Source of the DNA: Gemmatimonadaceae bacterium
GTDB lineage: Bacteria; Gemmatimonadota; Gemmatimonadetes; Gemmatimonadales; Gemmatimonadaceae
Reading direction: 5' to 3'
DNA: 35,524 nucleotides
Assembly (NCBI GenBank): GCA_013697785.1
Contig: JACCWE010000081.1
Span: forward strand, 1-35,524
The notes below the pieces were generated by a model that was not told the DNA's origin, did not search any database, and worked only from the letters and a program-made list of their open reading frames with translations. Made by a program: the position numbers and the translations under genes. Below are positions 1-7,863 of the stretch, in pieces. Position 1 is the stretch's first letter. Each line of letters opens with the position of its first letter.

Positions 1-2
1 GC

Positions 3-416
3 GCGGAGCCAAGCGCGCGCGCCGTTCGTTTCTACGTGTCGACGGGGCTGCTCGACCATCCGGACGGCACGGGCACGGCGGCGACCTACGGCTATCGCCA
101 CCTGCTGCAGCTCCTCTTCATCAAGATCCGCCAGCGCGAAGGGCTGACGCTCGAGAAGATCAAGCTCGAGGTCACAGGACTCACGGGCGATGCCCTCGAG
201 CGCCGCGTCGCCTCATCCCTGGCGCCGGCACTAGGCGCGCGCGCAGACGGCGTCGTCGCCGACAACGGCGCGCACGACGCCGTCTGGCATCGCGTGATCG
301 TCGCCGAGGGAATAGAGCTCCACGTGCGCGACGACTCTCCGGCATCGAGCGAGGAGGCGGTGGTCGCGATGCGCGAAGCGGTGCGGGCGGCGCTGGGGCG
401 GGCGGATATCCGGTAG
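3..416 (+). CDS. MerR-family-type transcriptional regulator, 5'-truncated
   Basis: The reading frame is open to the left edge of the window, so the N-terminus is missing. The first visible residues read AEPSARAVRFYVSTGLLDHP. The RFYVSTGLL segment followed by a Y-G-Y-R-H-L stretch and a leucine/isoleucine-rich helix matches the second half of the MerR winged-helix DNA-binding domain (typical pattern: R-Y-Y-x-x-x-G-L-L ... Y ... L ... I). About 137 residues are visible. The remainder is an alanine/valine-rich C-terminal part without cysteines that would suggest metal sensing. An apparent GTG start at 36 would cut the HTH in half, so I reject it. The gene converges on lhr, with a palindromic repeat in the gap. 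Regulator class is fairly sure; ligand and targets are unknown. Confidence 0.65.
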   Translation, partial: AEPSARAVRFYVSTGLLDHPDGTGTAATYGYRHLLQLLFIKIRQREGLTLEKIKLEVTGLTGDALERRVASSLAPALGARADGVVADNGAHDAVWHRVIVAEGIELHVRDDSPASSEEAVVAMREAVRAALGRADIR

Positions 417-448
417 GGAGCAGTGCCAGCTACTGCGAACTGCGATCA

Positions 449-538
449 CGGATCGAACCAATAAAAACGAATCGAACCCGACGCGGCGAGAGAGTCTCTC
501 TCGTACATGATTCGATCGGTCGTTATTGGTTTGATCCG
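449..538. repeat. 90-bp palindromic element, copy 1
   Basis: This intergenic element has imperfect 28-bp terminal inverted repeats: the left arm starts CGGATCGAACCAATAA and the right arm ends TTATTGGTTTGATCCG, with about 23 of 28 positions pairing. The centre carries a short self-complementary tract, CGAGAGAG/CTCTCTCG. A second copy at 11929-12018 has the same length and orientation and is about 88% identical by hand alignment (79/90). It lies in the tail-to-tail gap between the MerR-like gene and lhr, 19 bases from the lhr stop. It resembles a REP/MITE-type dispersed palindrome and could fold into a long hairpin in either transcript. No open frame inside. Confidence 0.8.
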
Positions 539-557
539 TATACAGCCGTTGACACCG

Positions 558-3500
558 CTAAACCCTGTAAAACACCAACCCCCCAGTCGCCCTCCGCCAC
601 CCACCATCCATAATGGCCTCGACGTGGGTGCTCGCCCCCGCAGCCTCGCCATTCACGGTATCGATGTGCGGATCGCGCGCCGCGCGTGCGCCCGCGGGAG
701 TCCCTCGGCTCAGATATTCGCCGAGCAGCTTCGCGGCCTCCGTGACATCGGCATCGGATGCATCGCCCGCGATCGAGATGCGCTTTCCGCGCGACTCCGC
801 GTTCATGATCACATCGCCGCGACGCGTGAGCAGCAGCGCACCGGCGCCGCGCGGTCGCACGAGCGATCCCTTTGCGATCGACTCGAGCGCGAGCGTATAC
901 GGATTCGCGGGATCGGCCGCCGCCATCACGATCATCGGCGCCTCCGCATCGAGATCCGGCTGCGCGCGAAGCCGCTCCACCGCTTCCGGCAGCGCAAATT
1001 GCGCACCCCCCAACCCCTCCACGAAATATCCGCGTCGCACCTCGCCGCGATACTCGAGGCGCTTGAGCTCACGGTAGATCGCGCGCCACGACACCGGCGG
1101 GCGCTCGCGCCGCCACCAGTCGCGCGTGACGATCGCATAGCGGTCGAGCCACTGCCGCGCGATCTGCTCCGCGTGCTCCTCCTCATCTGGACGCACGCCC
1201 CACGTTCCCGGCGTGCGCAGCAGCGACCATCGGCCCACCCACGCCGCCTGCGGTCCCGGGAGATCCGGCCGGCGCCACTTCGGCAGCCTCCGCTGGCTCG
1301 GCGGCCGCGAATACACCGGGCGTCCCGGCGACGCCTCGAAGCTCGCGGGAAGCCAGCGCGTCGGATCCTGCGCCGAGTGCGCGCCGACGCCGCGCGAGCG
1401 CCCAGGCACCGATCGCGTGCGCACGATCTCGCGCAGCGCCTCGACGGTGTCGTTGGTCGCGAGCGACGCCGCCGACAGCTCGCGCAGCGCATCGCGCACC
1501 GAGAGCGATGAGAATTCCGTCGCCGCCTGAATGTCCGCGATGAACGATGCGCCGTACTTCTCGAGCGCGTCGCGCACCGCGATCGCGTTCGGCGTCAGCG
1601 GCGACTCATCTTCGGCGTCGAGCCAGATCGCGCCTTCGCCGCGCGGAAAGAAGCGCACGCTCGAGAGCGTCGGCACCGACGTCGGATCGGGCTTGCTCCC
1701 GCCCGCCCACACGATCGAGCCACCGGTCGCGATCTGGGCGAGCCACGCGGGCTCGTAGCGGTCCATCCGCGCGGGGATGATATCGCGCTCCCATGCGGCA
1801 GGCGCGCGCGGAAGGCCCGTCATCTGCGCGAGGATCGCGCTCACGCCGCTTGCGCCGTCGAGGTGCTCGCGCGGATCGAGATGCTGCCAGCGTTGGAGAA
1901 ATGCGGCGAAGGTCGCGAGATCGACCGCCTGGATCTGTTTGCGCAGCGCGGCGAGCGCACGATTGCGCGCGAGCTCGACCACGCGCCGCGTCGCCCACTC
2001 CGGCTCCTCGAGCTCGCGGCGGAATTTCCCGCGCACGAGCTTCCCGTTCTCCTCCCATTCATCGATGCGCTTCCCGATCCACGCCGCATCCCACCCGTAT
2101 CGCGCCTCGACCTCGCGCACCGTCACCGGTCCCGCGAGCGCCAGCCATCGCGCGAGAATCTCGCGCCGCGCCACCTTTGGCTCGAGCACGACGTTCCGCA
2201 TCGCGACCGGAATCACATCCTCGGCATCGCGCTCCACCATCGTCGCGCCAGCTCGCACGCGCGCAATGATCTCCGGCGCACGCGCGGCCGCGTAGCGCCC
2301 GATCGACTCCGTCAGCACCACGCGCCACTCGATTCTCGCATCGCCCGCGTTCGCGAGCCCGAACGGAATCGCGAGCGCGCGCCTCGCATCGAACAACTCC
2401 GCCACGGGATCGCTCGCGCCGAGCCATCCATTCGCGTCCGCCACGCGCGCGCGCAGCTCCTCCACGCTCAGATCGCCGGCGCGATCGAGCAGCACCGCCA
2501 GCTCATCCGCCGTGCGCGCTCTCCTTCCCTCCGCTGTTCCGCGTCGCTCCGCCAGCAGCTGCTCGATCGCCTCGAGCGTCCCCTCGTCCGCGCCCTCCGT
2601 CCCCATCACCTCGTCGAGCAGCCCGCGATCGATCGACAACAGCGCCGCCTGTCGCTCCGCCCTCGGCGTGTCGTCGCCATAGAGCCAATCCATCACGAAG
2701 CCGAACTGCAAGCTCGCCGCGAATGGCGACGCGCGATCCGTCTCAACACTTCGAATTGCGATGCGGCCTGCCGAAATAGAATCGAGCACGTCCCGAAGCG
2801 CGGCCATGTCGAACGCGTCCTGCAACACCTCGCGATACGTCTCGACCAGAATCGGGAAGCTCGGAAAGCGCCGCACCGCATCGAGCAGGTCCAGCGCCTT
2901 GAGCCGCTGCAGCCACAGCGGCATCCGCCGCTTCGGAGACCCGCGCGGGAGCAGCAGTGCGCGCGCTGCGTTCATCCGGAAGCGCGCGCCGAACAACGAC
3001 GTGCTCCCGACCTCATCCATCACGCGCGTCTCCGCCTCTTCGGCCGAGAGATGCATGAGCGCGGACAGCGGCGCCGCTCCACCGAGATTCGGCAGCCGCA
3101 GCATGATACCGTCGTCAGTCGTCTGCACCTGCACCTCCATTCCCGGGAGCGCCTCGCGCACGCGCTGCGCGAGCGCCATCCCCCACGGCGCATTCACGCG
3201 TCCACCGAACACCGAGTGCAGGATGATGCGAAGCGCACCCATCTCGTCGCGAAACTGTTCGATGACGAGAGTGCGGTCGTCGGGCACCACCCCGGTCGAA
3301 GCCCGCTGCTCGGCGATGTACGAGCGCAGGGACTGCGCGCACGCGGCATCGACACCGTACCGCGCCTCGAGTCCGGCGTTCACCGAATCGTCATCGATAT
3401 CCACCGCCGAGAGCTGTCGCCGCAGCTCGCCCACGCGATGACTCAGCGGCACGCTCCGCGTCGAGAACTCTCCGTGCCAGAAAGGCATCCGCGCCGGCGC

Positions 3501-5210
3501 ACCCGGCGCCGGCGACACGATGACGCGATCGTGCTCGATCGAGCCTATCCGCCAGGTCGCGGAGCCGAGCTGAAAGACATCGCCCACGCGCGACTCGTGC
3601 ACGAACTCCTCATCGAGCTCGCCCAGTCGCGTGCGATCGGCGAGGTTCACGGTGTAGAGCCCGCGATCGGGAATCGTCCCGCCCGAGATCACCGCCATCA
3701 TCCGCGATGCGCGCGTCCCCGCCAGCCGGTCGTTCACGCGATCCCACGTCATCCGGGGCTCGAGCTCCGCCGAGAGCTCCGACGAATACTTTCCCGAGAG
3801 CATCGAGAGCACCTCGTCGAACACGGTGCGCGTGAGACGGTGATACGGATACGCGCGCCGGATGAGCGCGAACGCGTCGCCCGCGGTCCAGTCGTCGACG
3901 CTCACCATCGCGACGATGCTCTGCGCGAGCACATCGAGCGAATTCTGAATCGCGCGAGTCGGCTCGACGTCGCCTGCGCGCATCGCTTCCACGATTGCCG
4001 CGCTCTCGACGAGATCATCGCGAAACGTCGGAATCAAAACACCCTTGCTCACCGCGCCGAGGTTGTGCCCCGCGCGCCCCACTCGCTGCAGCCCCGCACT
4101 CACGCGCTTGGGACTCTGCAGCTGGATCACGAGATCCACCGATCCGATGTCGATCCCCAGCTCCAGCGAGCTCGTAGAGATCAGCGCCGGCAGCTCGCCG
4201 GCCTTCAAGGCCCGCTCGAGCTCGAACCTCCGCTCGCGCGCCAGCGATCCGTGATAGGGACGAGCGATCTGCTCCTCCGCCAGCGCATTCACCCGCGCCG
4301 CGATTCGCTCCGCCTGCGCGCGGTTGTTCACGAACACCAAAGTCGTTTTCGACTGCCGGATGTATTTGAGCACGAGCTCCGCCACCGCGGGCCACACGCT
4401 TCCGCCCACCTCGCCGAGGTCCGGCACCGGCGACACCACGCTCAGCTCCATCGCTTTCACGAGCCCGCAGTCCACGATCGTCACCGGCCGAAACTCCGCC
4501 GCCGCGCTCCCCGGCTCGCTCCCGCTAACCGCCTTCATCCCGCCGAGAAAGTGCGCCACCTCCTCGAGCGGCCGCTGCGTCGCCGAGAGTCCGATGCGCT
4601 GCACGGGCGTCTCCACCAGCATCTCGAGCCGTTCCAGCGTCAGCGCGAGATGCGCCCCGCGCTTCGTCCCCGCAACCGCATGGATCTCGTCGAGGATCAC
4701 CGCCCGCGCCGTGCCGAACATCCCGCGCCCCTTGAGGCTCGTCAGCAGAATGTTCAGCGACTCCGGCGTCGTAATCAGAATGTGCGGCGACTTCCGGAGC
4801 ATTCGCGCGCGCGCCGACGCCGGCGTGTCCCCCGTCCGCACGCCGATCCGTATCTCCGGAAACTCCTTCCCTGCCGCCTCGAAGCGAGCGCGCAGCTCAG
4901 CGAGCGGCTGCTCGAGATTCCGCTGCACGTCGTTGCCGAGCGCCTTGAGCGGCGAGATATAGAGAATCTGCACCGCGTTCGGCAGCGGCGACTCGAGCCC
5001 GCGCACGATGAGCTGGTTGAGCTCCCACATGAACGCCGCGAGTGTCTTTCCCGTCCCCGTTGGCGCGAGAATCAGTGCATGCTCGCCACTCGCAATCGCC
5101 GGCCACCCAAGCCGCTGCGGCTCACTCGGCGCCCCGAACCGCTCGGCGAACCACGCGCGAACGATCGGATGGAACGAGACGAGCGGACCTTTTGATGAGC
5201 GGCGCGGCAT
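558..5210 (-). CDS. lhr: Lhr-type ATP-dependent DNA helicase (large helicase-related protein)
   Basis: A 1550-residue superfamily 2 helicase, close to the length of E. coli Lhr (about 1540). Visible motifs are a Q-motif-like segment PQRLGWPAI, Walker A APTGTGKT (residues 49-56, Lys55), TTPESL (148-153), the DEIH box (174-177) and SAT (209-211). The second RecA domain contains STSSLELGIDIG and QRVGRAGH. The long C-terminal half follows the Lhr pattern of a winged-helix/beta-barrel core plus Lhr-specific extension. Lhr proteins are 3'-to-5' translocases linked to DNA repair (for example mitomycin C tolerance in mycobacteria). The gene starts 26 bases after the PLD-like gene and may be cotranscribed with it. 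ATG at 5210 is chosen because it lies just before the Q motif; no convincing ribosome site is visible. Confidence 0.95.
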   Translation of the reverse strand: MPRRSSKGPLVSFHPIVRAWFAERFGAPSEPQRLGWPAIASGEHALILAPTGTGKTLAAFMWELNQLIVRGLESPLPNAVQILYISPLKALGNDVQRNLEQPLAELRARFEAAGKEFPEIRIGVRTGDTPASARARMLRKSPHILITTPESLNILLTSLKGRGMFGTARAVILDEIHAVAGTKRGAHLALTLERLEMLVETPVQRIGLSATQRPLEEVAHFLGGMKAVSGSEPGSAAAEFRPVTIVDCGLVKAMELSVVSPVPDLGEVGGSVWPAVAELVLKYIRQSKTTLVFVNNRAQAERIAARVNALAEEQIARPYHGSLARERRFELERALKAGELPALISTSSLELGIDIGSVDLVIQLQSPKRVSAGLQRVGRAGHNLGAVSKGVLIPTFRDDLVESAAIVEAMRAGDVEPTRAIQNSLDVLAQSIVAMVSVDDWTAGDAFALIRRAYPYHRLTRTVFDEVLSMLSGKYSSELSAELEPRMTWDRVNDRLAGTRASRMMAVISGGTIPDRGLYTVNLADRTRLGELDEEFVHESRVGDVFQLGSATWRIGSIEHDRVIVSPAPGAPARMPFWHGEFSTRSVPLSHRVGELRRQLSAVDIDDDSVNAGLEARYGVDAACAQSLRSYIAEQRASTGVVPDDRTLVIEQFRDEMGALRIILHSVFGGRVNAPWGMALAQRVREALPGMEVQVQTTDDGIMLRLPNLGGAAPLSALMHLSAEEAETRVMDEVGSTSLFGARFRMNAARALLLPRGSPKRRMPLWLQRLKALDLLDAVRRFPSFPILVETYREVLQDAFDMAALRDVLDSISAGRIAIRSVETDRASPFAASLQFGFVMDWLYGDDTPRAERQAALLSIDRGLLDEVMGTEGADEGTLEAIEQLLAERRGTAEGRRARTADELAVLLDRAGDLSVEELRARVADANGWLGASDPVAELFDARRALAIPFGLANAGDARIEWRVVLTESIGRYAAARAPEIIARVRAGATMVERDAEDVIPVAMRNVVLEPKVARREILARWLALAGPVTVREVEARYGWDAAWIGKRIDEWEENGKLVRGKFRRELEEPEWATRRVVELARNRALAALRKQIQAVDLATFAAFLQRWQHLDPREHLDGASGVSAILAQMTGLPRAPAAWERDIIPARMDRYEPAWLAQIATGGSIVWAGGSKPDPTSVPTLSSVRFFPRGEGAIWLDAEDESPLTPNAIAVRDALEKYGASFIADIQAATEFSSLSVRDALRELSAASLATNDTVEALREIVRTRSVPGRSRGVGAHSAQDPTRWLPASFEASPGRPVYSRPPSQRRLPKWRRPDLPGPQAAWVGRWSLLRTPGTWGVRPDEEEHAEQIARQWLDRYAIVTRDWWRRERPPVSWRAIYRELKRLEYRGEVRRGYFVEGLGGAQFALPEAVERLRAQPDLDAEAPMIVMAAADPANPYTLALESIAKGSLVRPRGAGALLLTRRGDVIMNAESRGKRISIAGDASDADVTEAAKLLGEYLSRGTPAGARAARDPHIDTVNGEAAGASTHVEAIMDGGWRRATGGLVFYRV

Positions 5211-5236
5211 GAGCGAAAGTTACGCCGCGCCGGAAT

Positions 5237-6583
5237 CTACAGCAGCCGCGCCATCGCGGATGAACCGAGCTCGCACATCCGCTGCCACAGCCCGCGCTTC
5301 TCAAACTCGGCGATCGTGATCTCCTTCGAATACTTCAGATCATTCAGAAAGACCGAGTCGAGGACCGCAGCCGTCGGTGCATCGAGGACGTTGAGATTCG
5401 CTTCGTTATTGAAGACCATCGACCGGTTGTCGAAGTTCATCGAGCCGATGCTGGACCAGAGCCCGTCCGCCACGAGCGTCTTCGCATGCATCATCGTCGG
5501 CGCGAACTCCCAGATGCGCACCCCGCCCTTCAGGAGGTCACTGTACTGCTTGCGCCCCGCGTACCGGGTGATCTTGACGTCGGTTGCGGTGCCGACGGTC
5601 AGAATTCGCACATCGACGCCGCGTTTGGCGGCCTCAATGAGCAACTGCTTGAAATCGTAGTTCGGCACGAAATACGAGTTCGCGATGTACAACCGTTTCC
5701 TCGCGCCGGCGATACTGAGTGCGAGAAAACGCTCGGCAGGCGTACTCCCGATATTCGGCTGTGCGTCGAGTAGCCCCGCAGTGGTCGCCGGCTCGTCCTT
5801 CAATGGCTCCTTCGGAAAATACTTCTCACCGGTGAGCAGCGTCCCGGTGGCCTCCACCCATCCGTCCGCAAACGTAGACTGTAGCCGCGACACGGCGGGT
5901 CCGGTGAAGCGCACGTCCGTGTCGCGCCACTGGTCCTTCGTGTGACCGTTGCCGAACCACTTGTCGGCAATTCCAAAACCTCCGGTGAATCCGATGCGGC
6001 CATCGATCACGATCGCGCGGACGTGCGAGCGGTTTTGCAGCTTCTGCAGCGCGTACCAGCGTACCGGGCGGAAAACCGCGATTTGCACGCCGGCCGCCTT
6101 CAGCTGGTCCACGTACTCCTTTTTCATCTTCTGCCCGCCGAACGCATCGGTGAGCATATGAATCGCGACACCGTGCTGCGCCCGCTCCCGAAGGATCGCC
6201 GACAGCGTGTCCGCCATACTGCCGGGCTCGAAATAGTACATCTGCAGCGTGATCGTCTCCTTCGCGTCGCGCAGCTCCTTCCAGATCGCCGGATACGTCT
6301 GCTCCCCGTTGAACAGCACCGTGACGTGGTTGCCGTCGGTAAGATGCGTGCCCGTGAACATCTCCATCGTGCGCACGAACAGCGAATCGCCGACCTGCGG
6401 AGCTGCACGACCAACTCCCTGCAAGCGCGACAAATGCGCGCCGTGCAGCGTAAACTCCATTCCGATGATCGTGAACACGATCAGCAGCAACGCGCCTGCA
6501 GTGAGCATCACCTTCTCGAGCATGGAACGCTTCGAGTCGCTCCCGGGGTTGGCCGACTTCGCGCGGCTGGTCGTCTTTTTCAT
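5237..6583 (-). CDS. Membrane-anchored phospholipase D / cardiolipin synthase-like protein
   Basis: The protein has an N-terminal basic segment, one transmembrane helix (around LTAGALLLIVFTIIGM) and two PLD repeats. The second HKD motif is canonical (MMHAKTLVAD, ending in SIGSMNFDNRS). The first reads SHVRAIVIDGRIGFTGG, so the usual lysine of HxK is arginine (H187, R189, D194 counted from this start). Cardiolipin synthases and related PLD-fold transferases join phosphatidyl groups at the membrane; this single-helix form with a large soluble part fits that class, but the exact reaction is not proven. I prefer ATG at 6583 (MKKTTSRAKS). A GTG at 6652 would add 23 residues resembling no membrane signal and approach the divergent RepA-like gene. 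lhr follows 26 bases downstream. Confidence 0.85.
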   Translation of the reverse strand: MKKTTSRAKSANPGSDSKRSMLEKVMLTAGALLLIVFTIIGMEFTLHGAHLSRLQGVGRAAPQVGDSLFVRTMEMFTGTHLTDGNHVTVLFNGEQTYPAIWKELRDAKETITLQMYYFEPGSMADTLSAILRERAQHGVAIHMLTDAFGGQKMKKEYVDQLKAAGVQIAVFRPVRWYALQKLQNRSHVRAIVIDGRIGFTGGFGIADKWFGNGHTKDQWRDTDVRFTGPAVSRLQSTFADGWVEATGTLLTGEKYFPKEPLKDEPATTAGLLDAQPNIGSTPAERFLALSIAGARKRLYIANSYFVPNYDFKQLLIEAAKRGVDVRILTVGTATDVKITRYAGRKQYSDLLKGGVRIWEFAPTMMHAKTLVADGLWSSIGSMNFDNRSMVFNNEANLNVLDAPTAAVLDSVFLNDLKYSKEITIAEFEKRGLWQRMCELGSSAMARLL

Positions 6584-6663
6584 GGTCACTGCCCATGCAA
6601 GGCTGACGCCGCACTGTGCGAGCGCCTTGCTCACCCCGCATCGCCAGTCCACCTTTCCCGAAC

Positions 6664-7518
6664 ATGGTTCTCGCCTCGCGACGCCGAACGGCTGCGCGGA
6701 CGATCGCGCTCGACCGGTCGCTCGAAACGCTTCCGATGTTTCGGCTCAGTGATTCCGCGGACGACTCGGCAATCACTTATCTGCCGCCTGCGGGCGGCCG
6801 ATGGCGCGTCCTCCCGAGTCCCGGCGATCGCCTCCCCGGCACCTTCGACCAGGATGTCTACGTCGAGCTCTGGCGACGCTACGAAGAGGCGGGCTCGCCG
6901 GGCGACGGAATGGTCTCGTTCACGCTCCACGCCTTTCTCCGCTCGATCGGCCGACGCGTCGACGGTCGCACCTACGAACAGCTCCGCTCGGCCCTCGCGC
7001 GTCTCCAGCACACCACCCTCGAGTCACAGCAGGCGTACTTCGACGGCACCCTCCACACCGTCGTCGACGCGCGCTTCAGCATGCTCACCAATGTCCTGAT
7101 CGAGCGGCGGCGCTTCGCCGACCGCGATCAACTCGGGCTCTTTTCGGCATTTCCGGCGTCCGAGCCGGGTGAGGCGCAGGTCACGATGTCGCCCGTCGCC
7201 CGCGCCAACATCGCCGCTGGACACACGGTTCTCCTCTCGGCCGCCCAGTACATGGCGCTCTCGTCGCCGGTCGCGCGCCGCCTCTATCGGCTCTTCGAAG
7301 TCGCCCACGAGGAAGGCTCGGACCGCTGGCGGGTTACGCTGGCGCACCTGGCCGAACAGCTTCCCCTCGCGCAGCGTTATCCATCGCACCTTCAGCGCGT
7401 CTTGCAACCAGCACATGAAATGTTGATTGCAGCTGGCCTCTTGCGCGAAGTGACCGTGCAGCAGCAGATGCGTGAGTGGTATGTTGAATACACCCTCCTC
7501 GACCGGGCTCATGCTTAG
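6664..7518 (+). CDS. RepA-like replication initiator protein A family protein
   Basis: About 284 residues. The region MVSFTLHAFLRSIGRRV, followed by YEQLRSALARLQHTTLES, a one-strand insertion and a later helix-rich winged-helix half, matches the plasmid replication initiator protein A family (Pfam RPA, PF10134). Members of that family bind origin DNA through tandem winged helices. No parA/parB gene and no iteron array are visible, so the gene is probably a chromosomal relative with an unknown, possibly regulatory, role. Start codons at 6616, 6664 (ATG) and 6736 (ATG, MFRLSDSADD) are all possible and none has a good Shine-Dalgarno. The divergent start of the PLD-like gene makes 6664 or 6736 more likely than 6616. 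Family assignment is good; function is inference. Confidence 0.72.
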   Translation: MVLASRRRTAARTIALDRSLETLPMFRLSDSADDSAITYLPPAGGRWRVLPSPGDRLPGTFDQDVYVELWRRYEEAGSPGDGMVSFTLHAFLRSIGRRVDGRTYEQLRSALARLQHTTLESQQAYFDGTLHTVVDARFSMLTNVLIERRRFADRDQLGLFSAFPASEPGEAQVTMSPVARANIAAGHTVLLSAAQYMALSSPVARRLYRLFEVAHEEGSDRWRVTLAHLAEQLPLAQRYPSHLQRVLQPAHEMLIAAGLLREVTVQQQMREWYVEYTLLDRAHA

Positions 7519-7575
7519 CGTGAGCCGAGTTATTGCGGTGCCGAAGATCATAAACCCTACATCGGAGTGCTCGTC

Positions 7576-7770
7576 ATGGCCACAAAGCTCGAAAAGACCC
7601 TGAAGCGTGAGATCGACATCGACGGTGCGGCCTATATGGTCGCGATCTCACCCGATGGAGTAAAGCTCACGCAGAAAGGCTTCCGCAAAGGCCCCGAGCT
7701 CACTTGGAAGCAGATTCTCGTGAGCGGTGGCGGCGCGACGCAGTCCGGAAGCGAAGGCGGCGGGGAGTAG
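7576..7770 (+). CDS. Small conserved protein of unknown function
   Basis: This is a 64-residue protein starting MATKLEKTLKREIDIDG. It has a compact pattern of strands (AYMVAISPDGVKLTQKG, then ELTWKQILV) and a flexible glycine/serine tail. Similar short proteins with the layout K-x-L-K-R-E-I-x-I-D-G ... G-x-K-L-T-x-K-G are common in proteobacteria and relatives, but I know no function for them. ATG at 7576 is preferred over GTG at 7567 because a GGAG ribosome site (7564-7567) lies 8 bases upstream. It stands alone between the RepA-like gene and ctpA on the same strand. Confidence 0.75.
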   Translation: MATKLEKTLKREIDIDGAAYMVAISPDGVKLTQKGFRKGPELTWKQILVSGGGATQSGSEGGGE

Positions 7771-7863
7771 GCTCCGCCGCGAATCCGCGCGAGTGAGACG
7801 GGAACTATCTCCTCGCGCTATCGTATTTCAGGGAACACCAGCTGTTCCCCATTCCAGGTATTT

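Noticed and set aside
1863-5195. Long open frame on the plus strand opposite lhr (1110 codons)
   Set aside because: It is an arginine/histidine/leucine-rich shadow without any domain; the minus-strand frame is an unmistakable helicase.
6584-6735. Plasmid origin next to the RepA-like gene
   Set aside because: No iterons, AT-rich unwinding region or DnaA boxes are visible in the gap.
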